NCBI GenBank assembly: GCA_947467145.1
Contig: CANIGJ010000024.1
Location: forward strand, 1 to 64,000
DNA length: 64,000 bases
Source of the DNA: Rhodospirillaceae bacterium
GTDB taxonomy: Bacteria; Pseudomonadota; Alphaproteobacteria; Rhodospirillales; UBA2165
Direction: 5' to 3'
The notes under the pieces: generated by a model
Database searches by the model: none
The model's input: only the letters and a program-made list of their open reading frames with translations
What the model was told of the DNA's origin: nothing
Shown: in pieces, positions 37,827 to 46,263 of the stretch
Position numbering within the stretch: position 1 is the stretch's first letter
Layout: each line of letters begins with the position of its first letter
Program-made: the position numbers and the translations under genes

Positions 37827-39761
37827 ATGAATTCACTGGCGAAAGCATACGATCTCGACGCGAACGGCCAATTGGTCGATCTAGGCCGCGTGATGTACGA
37901 TCATGCGCAGCAAGCCCAGACGCCAGAGCGTGTGCACGCGCCTGCCCCGTTACCTTATCCCCTCGCCCCGCAGCCGACCCCAGCCGACCTGAAGCTCGAC
38001 CGTTCGCGCGACGACCTGCTGACCGTGTTCGGCAAGGCGACCTTGACCGACCGCTATCTGCTGCCGGGTGAAAGCTACCAGGACATGTTTGCGCGCGTTT
38101 CGTGCGCCTATGCCGACGATGTCGATCATGCCCAGCGCCTCTATGACTATATGTCGCGCCTGTGGTTCATGCCCTCAACCCCGATCCTGTCCAACGGCGG
38201 CACGACACGCGGCCTGCCGATCTCGTGCTTCCTGAATTCCGTCCCGGACTCGCTCGACGGCATCGTCGACGTCTGGAACGAAAACGTCTGGCTCGCCTCC
38301 AATGGCGGCGGCATCGGCACGTATTGGGGCAAGGTCCGCTCCATTGGCGAATCCGTGAAGGGCTGCGGCGAGACGTCGGGCATCATTCCCTTCATCCATG
38401 TCATGGACGGCCTCACGCTCGCCATCAGCCAGGGCTCGCTGCGCCGCGGCTCGGCCGCTGTCTATCTCGACATCCATCACCCGGAAATCGAGGAATTCCT
38501 CGAAATCCGCAAATCGTCGGGCGACTTCAACCGCAAGGGCCTGAACCTCCACCACGGCATCAACGTCACCGACGAGTTCATGGAAGCGGTGCGCGACGGC
38601 AAGAAATTCGGCCTGCGCAGCCCGAAGGACAACGAAGTCCTGCGCGAGGTCGATGCCCGCGCGTTGTGGCAGCGCATTCTCGAAACCCGCCTGCAGACCG
38701 GCGAGCCATACATCCTGAACATCGACCATGTGAACCGCGCCCTGCCCAAGCATCAGCGCGAACTCGGCCTCAAGGTCACCTCGTCCAACCTGTGCAGCGA
38801 AATCGTCCTGCCGACCGGCACCGATCATCGCGGCGAAGAACGCACCGCCGTCTGCTGCCTCGCCTCACTCAATATCGAGACGTGGGACGAATGGGCCGAC
38901 GACACCCGTATGGTCGAAGACGTGCTGCGCATGCTCGACAACGTGCTGACCAAGTTCTGCGAACAGGCCCCGGAAGGCATGAAGAACGCCGTCTATTCGG
39001 CGCTGCGTGAACGCTCGGTCGGCCTCGGCGTCATGGGCTTCCACTCGTTCCTGCAGGCCCGCGGCGTCGCGTTCGAAGGCGTCATGGCCAAATCTTGGAA
39101 CATGCGCATCTTCAAGAAGATCCGCATGGAATCCGATCGCGCCTCCGTCTTGCTCGCCGAAGAACGCGGTCCCTGCCTGGATGCGCTCGAACGCGGCATG
39201 AAGGCACGCTTCAGCCACAAGATCTCGATCGCACCGACGGCGTCGATCAGCATCATCTGCGGCGGCACCAGCGCCTGCATCGAGCCGATCCCGGCCAACA
39301 TCTACACGCACAAGACGCTGTCCGGCGCCTTCACCGTGCGCAACCCGTACCTGCAGAAGATCCTCGCCGAAAAAGGCGCGGATACGCAGGAAGTGTGGCA
39401 ATCGATCCTGGAGCACGAAGGTTCGGTCCAGCATCTCGATATCCTGAGCGACGACGAGAAGGCCGTGTATCGCACCGCCTTCGAGATCGATCAGCGCTGG
39501 ATCATCGAACTCGCCGCCGACCGCGCCCCGATGATCTGCCAGAGCCAGTCTATCAACCTCTATCTGCCGGCCGATATCGACAAGTGGGACCTGCACATGC
39601 TCCACTACACGGCCTGGGAAAAAGGCATGAAGAGCCTGTACTACTGCCGTTCGAAGTCGATCAGCCGCGCGGGCTTCGCCGGCAGCGACAACACCGTTTC
39701 GACCACCATGACCGCAGGCACCGGTCGCACCGACTATGAGGAATGCCTGTCATGTCAATAA
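37827..39761 (+). CDS. nrdA: ribonucleoside-diphosphate reductase alpha subunit (class Ia)
   Basis: NrdA reduces ribonucleotides to deoxyribonucleotides. The 644-residue product has ISCFLNSVPDS with a redox Cys, the active-site NLCSEI (Asn-Cys-x-Glu), the radical-transfer Tyr pair in SLYYCRS, and the C-terminal CLSC relay cysteines. It starts directly in the catalytic region: the N-terminal ATP-cone of E. coli NrdA (761 residues) is absent, so dATP feedback at that site is lost. I chose ATG 37827; an upstream in-frame start lies in the leader. It overlaps nrdB. Confidence 0.96.
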   Translation: MNSLAKAYDLDANGQLVDLGRVMYDHAQQAQTPERVHAPAPLPYPLAPQPTPADLKLDRSRDDLLTVFGKATLTDRYLLPGESYQDMFARVSCAYADDVDHAQRLYDYMSRLWFMPSTPILSNGGTTRGLPISCFLNSVPDSLDGIVDVWNENVWLASNGGGIGTYWGKVRSIGESVKGCGETSGIIPFIHVMDGLTLAISQGSLRRGSAAVYLDIHHPEIEEFLEIRKSSGDFNRKGLNLHHGINVTDEFMEAVRDGKKFGLRSPKDNEVLREVDARALWQRILETRLQTGEPYILNIDHVNRALPKHQRELGLKVTSSNLCSEIVLPTGTDHRGEERTAVCCLASLNIETWDEWADDTRMVEDVLRMLDNVLTKFCEQAPEGMKNAVYSALRERSVGLGVMGFHSFLQARGVAFEGVMAKSWNMRIFKKIRMESDRASVLLAEERGPCLDALERGMKARFSHKISIAPTASISIICGGTSACIEPIPANIYTHKTLSGAFTVRNPYLQKILAEKGADTQEVWQSILEHEGSVQHLDILSDDEKAVYRTAFEIDQRWIIELAADRAPMICQSQSINLYLPADIDKWDLHMLHYTAWEKGMKSLYYCRSKSISRAGFAGSDNTVSTTMTAGTGRTDYEECLSCQ

Positions 39762-40879
39762 TCGTACCGGCTGTTCAGCCGCTCATCGGAGATCTCTCCA
39801 AGGTCGATCCCAAGACCCTCATCGGTATGGGCAAGATCGGGCTGTTGGATTCGACCGGTACGTATGACGTCGAGCGTTATTCCTGGGCGTACAATTACTG
39901 GAAGCGCCAGCAACAGACCCATTGGATGGGCGAGGAAGTTCCGCTCGGCAATGACATCAAGGATTGGGCCTCGGATCGGGTGACCGATTCCGAGCGCGCC
40001 TTGCTCACGCAGATTTTCCGCTTCTTCACCCAATCGGACGTGGAAGTCGGCGACAACTACCTCAAGCGCTACATCCCGATCTTCCAGCCGCTCGCCATTC
40101 AGATGATGATGGCCGCCTTCTCCAACATGGAGACGGTCCATATCGATGCTTACGCGCTGCTGCTGAAGACCCTCGGCATGCCGAAGACCGAATTCGAGGC
40201 CTTCCGCGACTATTCCGAGATGAAGGCCAAAGCCGACTACATGCACACGTTCGGCGTCGAAACCGTCTCCGACGTTGCACGCACGCTCGCCATGTTCGGC
40301 GCGTTCACCGAAGGCATGGCGCTGTTCGCGAGCTTCGCGATGCTGCTCAACTTCCCGCGCCACAACAAGATGAACGGCATGGGCCAGATCGTCAGCTGGT
40401 CGGTGCGCGATGAAAGCCTGCATTGCGAAGGCATCATCCGCCTGTTCCACGAGTGGAACCGCGAAACGGGTGCGGTCACCAATGCAGTGCGCGACGATAT
40501 CGTCGATGTCGCCAAGCAGATGGTGAAGCTGGAAGAAGGCTTCATCAATCTCGCCTTCGGTATCGGCGGGATCGAGGGCATGAAGCCGGAAGATATCCAT
40601 TCCTACGTCCGCTACATCGCCGATTGGCGCCTGACGCAACTGCAGATCACGCCGGTGTTCGGCTACTTCACCGAGGCCGAAAGCGGCTACCAGCAGGTCA
40701 AACCGCATCCGTTGCCGTGGTTGGTCGAAATCTTGAACGGCGTCGAGCACGCCAACTTCTTCGAGCAGCGCGCCACCGAATATTCGAAGGGTGCGAGCAA
40801 GGGCAGCTGGGACGGCGACGGCGGCGTCTGGTCGATGTTCGAGAAGCGCCAGCAGACCCTCCCCACCGCAGCCGAATAA
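39752..40879 (+). CDS. nrdB: ribonucleoside-diphosphate reductase beta subunit (class Ia)
   Basis: NrdB holds the di-iron tyrosyl radical used by NrdA. The 375-residue protein shows METVHIDAY, with Glu and His metal ligands and the radical Tyr four residues after His, and the second ligand set in SVRDESLHCEGI. Retention of the Tyr places it in class Ia rather than the Tyr-less class Ic. The second ATG (39752) has GAGG at a better distance than the one at 39743. It overlaps nrdA by 10 bases. No ATP-cone is fused to it. Confidence 0.96.
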   Translation: MSIIVPAVQPLIGDLSKVDPKTLIGMGKIGLLDSTGTYDVERYSWAYNYWKRQQQTHWMGEEVPLGNDIKDWASDRVTDSERALLTQIFRFFTQSDVEVGDNYLKRYIPIFQPLAIQMMMAAFSNMETVHIDAYALLLKTLGMPKTEFEAFRDYSEMKAKADYMHTFGVETVSDVARTLAMFGAFTEGMALFASFAMLLNFPRHNKMNGMGQIVSWSVRDESLHCEGIIRLFHEWNRETGAVTNAVRDDIVDVAKQMVKLEEGFINLAFGIGGIEGMKPEDIHSYVRYIADWRLTQLQITPVFGYFTEAESGYQQVKPHPLPWLVEILNGVEHANFFEQRATEYSKGASKGSWDGDGGVWSMFEKRQQTLPTAAE

Positions 40880-40906
40880 TTCTAGTTTACAGCGACGTTA
40901 TGCAGG

Positions 40907-40935
40907 CGGGCCGCCCCTCTCGGGCGGCCCGTTTT
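40907..40935 (+). terminator. rho-independent terminator of nrdAB
   Basis: A 10-bp stem (CGGGCCGCCC with GGGCGGCCCG, loop of five) is followed by TTTTCGTTT, 28 bases after nrdB. It also separates nrdAB from the convergent flavoprotein gene. Confidence 0.9.
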
Positions 40936-40945
40936 CGTTTGTGAG

Positions 40946-42334
40946 CTAAAGCTTCACCTTCTTCGCATGCTTGGCCGCATTGCCGCCGGCGATACGACCG
41001 GACGCCATCGCCCAGGCAAAGGCATAGCCGTGCCCGCCCATGAACGAGATCAGCCGCGCATTCACGCCCGCGCCGAACAGGCCTTTGATCGGCTTGCCGT
41101 CCGGCGTCACCACGTTCAGATCGAAGTCGGTCGACACACCACCGCCTGAATTGGCGATGACGCGGCGCACCGGGCCCAGGATGTGATAGGGGCCTTCGCT
41201 ACCCTTGCCCAACGACTTCTCAAGCGCGCCGGTGGTGCATTTGATATGGCGCGCGACGGCGGCCAAGGAGCGCGCCTCGTGATGCCACTGCCAATCGCGG
41301 CAATCTTCCAGATAGGCGTAGCCGACCTTGGGCGCGGTACCGATGAACGGCTTGCCGGTCCGCACCCAGCCATCGCGACCCGGGCCGACATCGTCGGCGG
41401 GCTTCGCCAGCCGCGCCGCCGTCGCCTTATCAATGACGATGAAGATGTCTTCCCAACGATCCTCGAAGCCCGGCAGCAGGACCGATTCGTCCAGCACGGT
41501 TTTGATCTTCTTACCGGCGCCATCGACTAGCACCGCGCCCGCCCCCACCAACCCGGGCGACGGTTCGACATGCGGCCAGCCCGGAAAGCGCATCTGCGGC
41601 GTGTTCACGCGCGCCATGTTACGCGTCGCCGCCCCAATGCGCATCGCCATGCGATGGCCGTCGCCGGTGGCGAAGGCGCGCAACGGTTCGGCGAGCTTCA
41701 GCTTGGGTGCGACCTGCTTCACCATCGCGGTGTTGGCGCTGTAATCGCCGGCCGCCAGGACCACGGCCTTGGCCTGAATATGCTTGGGCCCGTCCGGCCC
41801 GTCCGCGCGCACGCCGACAACCTCGCCCTTGGCATCGAGCACCAGTTCCGCACCCGGCATGTTGCACATGATGCGGACCTTGGCCTTCTTGCAGGCCTTC
41901 ACCAGCTTTTCCGCCATATCGCGGCAATCGGGCTGGATCACATGCATGCGCGGCGTACCGTGCGGCCCTTCCGGATGCGGGCCGGTGAATTTCACGCCCA
42001 GCTTATGCAGCGCGTCGATTTCCTTGGAGCATTCGCGGATCATGAATTTGGTCGCAGGCACATCGACCGGCTGACCCGCCGCCTTAGCCATCGCGGCGAG
42101 ATCGGCGAAATGTTTGGCGTGCGTATCTTTCACGCCGGCCTTTTTCTGATACGGCGTTTCCGACGCCGTGATGATGCCGATCGACATCGCGGTCTTACCG
42201 CCGGGATGATCCATTTTTTCGAGCAGCACGACATCGCTGCCCTCTTTGGCGGCCGCCAAGGCCGCGCGCATACCCGCGCCGCCACCGCCCACGATCACCA
42301 CATCGGCAGCATCATCCCAGCCGAGATCAACCAT
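40946..42334 (-). CDS. FAD-dependent oxidoreductase (fumarate reductase/ketosteroid dehydrogenase-like flavoprotein)
   Basis: The 462-residue flavoprotein belongs to the succinate dehydrogenase/fumarate reductase flavoprotein superfamily (FAD_binding_2). It has the dinucleotide fold DVVIVGGGGAGMRAALAAAKEG, LLEKMDHPGGKTAMS, AVVLAAGDYSAN and C-terminal LFGAGVNARLISFMGGHGYA. No signal peptide is present, so it is cytoplasmic. Relatives desaturate or reduce alpha-beta bonds next to carbonyls. A GAGGAG site favours ATG 42334 over GTG 42340. It is the last gene of a six-gene minus-strand operon; the substrate is unknown. Confidence 0.88.
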   Translation of the reverse strand: MVDLGWDDAADVVIVGGGGAGMRAALAAAKEGSDVVLLEKMDHPGGKTAMSIGIITASETPYQKKAGVKDTHAKHFADLAAMAKAAGQPVDVPATKFMIRECSKEIDALHKLGVKFTGPHPEGPHGTPRMHVIQPDCRDMAEKLVKACKKAKVRIMCNMPGAELVLDAKGEVVGVRADGPDGPKHIQAKAVVLAAGDYSANTAMVKQVAPKLKLAEPLRAFATGDGHRMAMRIGAATRNMARVNTPQMRFPGWPHVEPSPGLVGAGAVLVDGAGKKIKTVLDESVLLPGFEDRWEDIFIVIDKATAARLAKPADDVGPGRDGWVRTGKPFIGTAPKVGYAYLEDCRDWQWHHEARSLAAVARHIKCTTGALEKSLGKGSEGPYHILGPVRRVIANSGGGVSTDFDLNVVTPDGKPIKGLFGAGVNARLISFMGGHGYAFAWAMASGRIAGGNAAKHAKKVKL

Positions 42335-42359
42335 AACCACTCCTCAATACATAAAAGAA

Positions 42360-43142
42360 TTAGGTAACCGGCGACGCGCCGCCATCGATATTGATCGCCG
42401 TGCCGGTCACATAGCCGTTGGCGTCCGAGCACAGGAACGTCGCGACGTTTGCATATTCTTCCGCCGTGCCCAACCGGCCGAGCGGAATGGTCTTACCAAC
42501 CGCGATGAGCGCTTCATCCAATGGCAGGCCGGGCGCGCGCGACTGCGTGATGCGCTCGGTCTGATCGGTGATGATCATGCCGGTGCACAACGCATTCACC
42601 AGGATATTGAACGGCGCGCATTCATGCGACAGCACCTTGGTCAGCGCGATACCGGCGGCACGGCTGACCGTGGTCGGCGCCGAATTGCCGCGCGGCGCCT
42701 TGCCGCCCGTATTGACGATATTGACGATGCGGCCCCAGTGCCGCTCCTTCATGCCCGGCAAGGCCAGTCGCGTCATACGAATGGCGCCGAACAATTTGAG
42801 GTCCAGATCGGCCTGCCAATCCTCGTCGCTCACCGTCTCGAACGGCCGGGCGATCGCGGTGCCGGCATTGTTGACGATAATATCGACGCGGCCGAGATCC
42901 TTCTCGGCAGCGGCGAAGACGCGCTTAATGTCGTCCGCCTTGGCGATGTCGCCTGCATAACCAAAGACCTTGCCCTTGGTTGCCTTTTTGATCTCCGCCG
43001 CGGTCGCAGCAACCACATCGGCGCGGCGCGCGATGATCGCGACATCGGCACCCGAGCGCGCGAATTCCAGCGCCATGGCGCGCCCCAAACCACGGCTGCC
43101 GCCGGTGATCAGCGCCGTGCGGCCATCCAATCTTGCTTCCAT
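42360..43142 (-). CDS. SDR-family protein with altered catalytic motif
   Basis: The 260-residue classical short-chain dehydrogenase fold has the NAD(P) motif TGGSRGLG (13-20), NNAG (91-94) and a C-terminal YVTGTAINIDGGASP. At the YxxxK active site the sequence reads TTVSR (157-161), so the catalytic Tyr and Lys are replaced by Thr and Arg. Some SDR subfamilies share this change, and their chemistry is not settled. The start at 43142 is just after the upstream crotonase gene (10 bases). It is likely an enzyme or accessory of the same pathway. Confidence 0.88.
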   Translation of the reverse strand: MEARLDGRTALITGGSRGLGRAMALEFARSGADVAIIARRADVVAATAAEIKKATKGKVFGYAGDIAKADDIKRVFAAAEKDLGRVDIIVNNAGTAIARPFETVSDEDWQADLDLKLFGAIRMTRLALPGMKERHWGRIVNIVNTGGKAPRGNSAPTTVSRAAGIALTKVLSHECAPFNILVNALCTGMIITDQTERITQSRAPGLPLDEALIAVGKTIPLGRLGTAEEYANVATFLCSDANGYVTGTAINIDGGASPVT

Positions 43143-43152
43143 GATCCTGCCC

Positions 43153-43956
43153 TCAACGGCCCTTGAACTGCGGCTTGCGCTTTTCCATGAAGGCGGTACG
43201 CCCTTCGATGTAATCGGCGCTGCCCATGCAGGCATCGAGCTGCTGCTGGCACAGCACCAGATCGCGATCGGCCGGGTTCTTGCGATGCTCATTAATCGCC
43301 GTCTTGGCAAGTTTCACGGTGAGCGGTGCGTTCGCGGCAATGGCCTTCGCCGTCTCGCGCACGAAGTCTTCCAGCTTATCCGCCGGATGATAACCGTTGA
43401 TCAGGCCCATGCGCTGCGCATCAGGTGCCTTGAACATACGCGCGGTGAACAGGATTTCCGCCGCATACGCAGGGCCGACGAAATCCATAATGCCGCGCAC
43501 GGCATCATAGCCGTAACCGAGGCCGAGGCGTCCCGCCGGAATACCGAATTGCGAATCGTCGGCGGAGAAACGCAGATCGGCTTTCAATGCGGTCGCCAAA
43601 CCGCCACCGACGCAGAAGCCGCGGATCATCGCGATCAACGGCTTTTTCAGATTGGCGTAGGCCGCCTGGGATTTTTCGCCTTGCGCGTTATAAGCCGCGA
43701 TCTGTTCGGGCGTCGCGCGCTGCTCGTTGAATTCGGAAATATCCGCACCCGACACGAAGGCCTTGTCCCCGGCGCCCGTCATGACAACGACGCGGACATC
43801 GTCGTTGCGCTGGAATTCTTCGAGGATCACGGGGACCGCCTGGCGCATGGCGAGGCTCATCGCGTTGCGCTTCTCCGGCTGGTTAAAAATCATCCAGCCG
43901 ATGCCGTCCTCGATACGGGCGATCATCTTGTCGGTGTCGAGTTTCAATTCCATCAT
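43153..43956 (-). CDS. enoyl-CoA hydratase/isomerase (crotonase) family protein
   Basis: The 267-residue crotonase-fold protein shows GDKAFVSGADISEFNEQR and the oxyanion-hole segment IRGFCVGGGLATALKADLRF. The usual first catalytic Glu position reads FGIPAGRLGLG without Glu, so the reaction may be isomerisation, hydrolysis or decarboxylation rather than classic hydration. Family members act on CoA thioesters. Two adjacent ATG codons are possible starts (43956, 43953). It lies 21 bases after the MmgE/PrpD gene in the operon. Confidence 0.9.
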   Translation of the reverse strand: MMELKLDTDKMIARIEDGIGWMIFNQPEKRNAMSLAMRQAVPVILEEFQRNDDVRVVVMTGAGDKAFVSGADISEFNEQRATPEQIAAYNAQGEKSQAAYANLKKPLIAMIRGFCVGGGLATALKADLRFSADDSQFGIPAGRLGLGYGYDAVRGIMDFVGPAYAAEILFTARMFKAPDAQRMGLINGYHPADKLEDFVRETAKAIAANAPLTVKLAKTAINEHRKNPADRDLVLCQQQLDACMGSADYIEGRTAFMEKRKPQFKGR

Positions 43957-43977
43957 TCTTCTCCCTGTTGGTGCGCG

Positions 43978-45333
43978 CTAGAAACACAGCGCGATAATGT
44001 CGCGGACCGACGCTTTCGCATCGGCCTTCTGCCACGCCGTCACAATGGCATCGGCTTTGGCTTTGCCCAGAACCGGATCGGCGCATTCGTGGAATTTCAC
44101 GAGCACGCCGGCTTCGTCGAGCGGGTTTTTCGGATGACCCGGCGCATAAGGTGTGTCGACCTCAACCACCGAACCGTCGTCCAAAGTCGCGACGGCATTG
44201 GCAGATAGGCGGCCGGGTTCGTTGACCGTCAGATCGGCGGCCATCGTGGTCTTGTTCAGCAGGTCCTGCACGTCCTGGTCTTTCCAGCGCGCGGCGGCGA
44301 ACTGCGCCGGCAACAGCTTGCCATCCGTCAGCGCCATGCCGAACAAAGCCCAGAAGCTGTGATCGGCCCATTCGCGCGTATCGGGATGGCGGAAGTCCGC
44401 GCCGATCTGACTGCGCGACACGTCATCGTCTTGCGTACGCAGATGGATTTTGCGGATGCGGTCGAGGCGCCCGCCGAGCTTGGCGTAGAGTGCCGCACCC
44501 GTTGCCGCCGTCGATTGGCCAGTGCCGATGCAGGGATAACGTTTGATCGCGACATCGAGGATACGCAGCCGCCCACCCATCTGCGGGATCAGGCCCTCAA
44601 CGCCCATACCCTTATGGAACATGATCGGGATACCGTAGTCGGCGACATCGACGGCCTTCACCGGCCCGGTCAGGGTCGCTTCGGCCAAATCAATGCCCAG
44701 CACGCCGCTGATTTGCGCCAGCGCCGGTGCGGGCGCTTTGACCTCGGACACCGCACCACGACGCAGGATGCTCATGCGCGGCGAACTGGCGAATGCGATA
44801 GCGAGGCCGTTGGCGAAGCGTGCCACGTCGAGCTTCTTCAAATAGCCCGCGATCGCGGCCGCGCCCATGCAGGCCGCCGTGGTGTGATCGTAATGACGTT
44901 TGAAATCCAGGCTGTCGGCCATGCGGATGAACATCTCGTAGCCGACCGCGACTGCCGTCAGCATATCGCCGATGGAAGCGTTCTTGGCCTCGGCCACCGC
45001 GAAACCGGCAGCGAAGATATCGCTCGGATGCCCGCCGGATGCCCGGCCCCAATAGATGTCGTTGAGATCGAGAGCGCGGATCGCCGCCCCCGAATCCAAC
45101 ATGGCGCCCATGACGGGCAACTTGGCGCCGCTGGTGAGGCCTGTTGCAACGCCGGGCCCGCCCAGCGACGACGAGGCAACCTGCCCGCTCTTGATCGCGG
45201 CCGGAACGCTACGCCCGGCGATGGCGCAGCCCAAGGTATCGATCATCAAGCGGCGCGCCATGGTCTGCGCGTCCGCCGACAGGTTGTCCCACTTTTGCGC
45301 CCGCGCCCATTCGGCAAATTGTTCACACAGCAT
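43978..45333 (-). CDS. MmgE/PrpD-family protein (first copy)
   Basis: The 451-residue product matches the MmgE/PrpD fold, which includes 2-methylcitrate dehydratase and related lyases and isomerases of tricarboxylates. Typical segments are DTLGCAIAGRSVPAA, DLNDIYWGRASGGHPSDIFAAG, and KRYPCIGTGQSTAATGAAL. It likely dehydrates or isomerises a branched carboxylic acid. It begins one base before the hydrolase gene ends on the same strand. A second family member sits at the head of the operon. Confidence 0.88.
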   Translation of the reverse strand: MLCEQFAEWARAQKWDNLSADAQTMARRLMIDTLGCAIAGRSVPAAIKSGQVASSSLGGPGVATGLTSGAKLPVMGAMLDSGAAIRALDLNDIYWGRASGGHPSDIFAAGFAVAEAKNASIGDMLTAVAVGYEMFIRMADSLDFKRHYDHTTAACMGAAAIAGYLKKLDVARFANGLAIAFASSPRMSILRRGAVSEVKAPAPALAQISGVLGIDLAEATLTGPVKAVDVADYGIPIMFHKGMGVEGLIPQMGGRLRILDVAIKRYPCIGTGQSTAATGAALYAKLGGRLDRIRKIHLRTQDDDVSRSQIGADFRHPDTREWADHSFWALFGMALTDGKLLPAQFAAARWKDQDVQDLLNKTTMAADLTVNEPGRLSANAVATLDDGSVVEVDTPYAPGHPKNPLDEAGVLVKFHECADPVLGKAKADAIVTAWQKADAKASVRDIIALCF

Positions 45334-45334
45334 A

Positions 45335-46204
45335 TCAGTTCACCGGAAAATATTTTTTGAGCCAACCGCCGACCAGAGAGTCGACGCGATCATCATCCTC
45401 GCCGAACATGAAATGATCGACGTCGGTCATCAGATGCAGTTCCGTCGGCGGCTTGGAGCGCGAGAACATCTCCAACGAGCCCTTCGAGCTGGTGACGGAA
45501 TCGCCAGCCGCGTGCAGCAGCAGGATCGGGCGCGGCGAGATGTTGCCGATGACATCGATGGGGCGGAAATAGAATTTGGTCAGTTCCGTTTCGACCGGGA
45601 ATTGGAAAATCGAACGCTCGTCGATGGAGGCGCGCAGGCGTTCGGGCACCGGCACGACATCATAGCGATGCAGATACTGGTCTTCGCCCGTCTCGATCTT
45701 CTTGCGGCGCGCGGCATCAACGCGACCGATATAGGCCTGCCACTTTTCCGGTGTTGGAAAGCGTTCCTGCGCGATAGACATGCCGTCCGCCCAGCCGCCT
45801 TGCGAAATCACGCAGGCGACGCGCTTGTCGATACCCGCGGCGTAGATCGCCACGGCACCGCCGAAGCTGGTGCCGGTCATGCCGACACGGTCGGGATTCA
45901 CGTCGGCGCGGCTCTGCATATAAGTGAGAGCCGCCAGCGCATCGTCCACCTCTTCTTGCGGGATCACCCAGCCACGCTTGCCGTCGCTTTCGCCGCAACC
46001 GCGAAAATCGAAACGCAAGGTGACGTAGCCCATGGAGGCGAGCTTGTTGCCGGTCCATATCTGTTGCGGGCCGTCCTTATGGCCGCCGAAGCCGTGGCAG
46101 ATGACCAGCGCGGGGCGGCGCTCACCTTTCTTCATATCGTCCGGCGTATGAACGATGCCGGCGAGCTTCAGCTTGCCCGATTGAATGACGACTTTTTCTT
46201 CCAT
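45335..46204 (-). CDS. alpha/beta hydrolase
   Basis: The 289-residue serine hydrolase has the oxyanion loop ICHGFGGHKDG, the nucleophile elbow GTSFGG, and a C-terminal His in MTDVDHFMFGE, with the acid in LLHAAGDSVTSS. No signal peptide is seen, so it is cytoplasmic. It may hydrolyse an ester, lactone or CoA thioester in the pathway of its operon. It lies between the two MmgE/PrpD genes. Confidence 0.9.
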   Translation of the reverse strand: MEEKVVIQSGKLKLAGIVHTPDDMKKGERRPALVICHGFGGHKDGPQQIWTGNKLASMGYVTLRFDFRGCGESDGKRGWVIPQEEVDDALAALTYMQSRADVNPDRVGMTGTSFGGAVAIYAAGIDKRVACVISQGGWADGMSIAQERFPTPEKWQAYIGRVDAARRKKIETGEDQYLHRYDVVPVPERLRASIDERSIFQFPVETELTKFYFRPIDVIGNISPRPILLLHAAGDSVTSSKGSLEMFSRSKPPTELHLMTDVDHFMFGEDDDRVDSLVGGWLKKYFPVN

Positions 46205-46223
46205 GTTACTCCCCGTTACGCGA

Positions 46224-46246
46224 GCCGGGCGCGTAGCACGCCCGGC
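46224..46246 (-). other. intercistronic hairpin in the catabolic operon
   Basis: An 8-bp GC stem (46224-46231 with 46239-46246, 7-base loop) lies between the first MmgE/PrpD gene and the hydrolase gene. No T-run follows on the minus strand. It may stabilise or attenuate the message, setting the leading gene apart from the five that follow. Confidence 0.5.
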
Positions 46247-46263
46247 CTCTTATGATTTCATAC

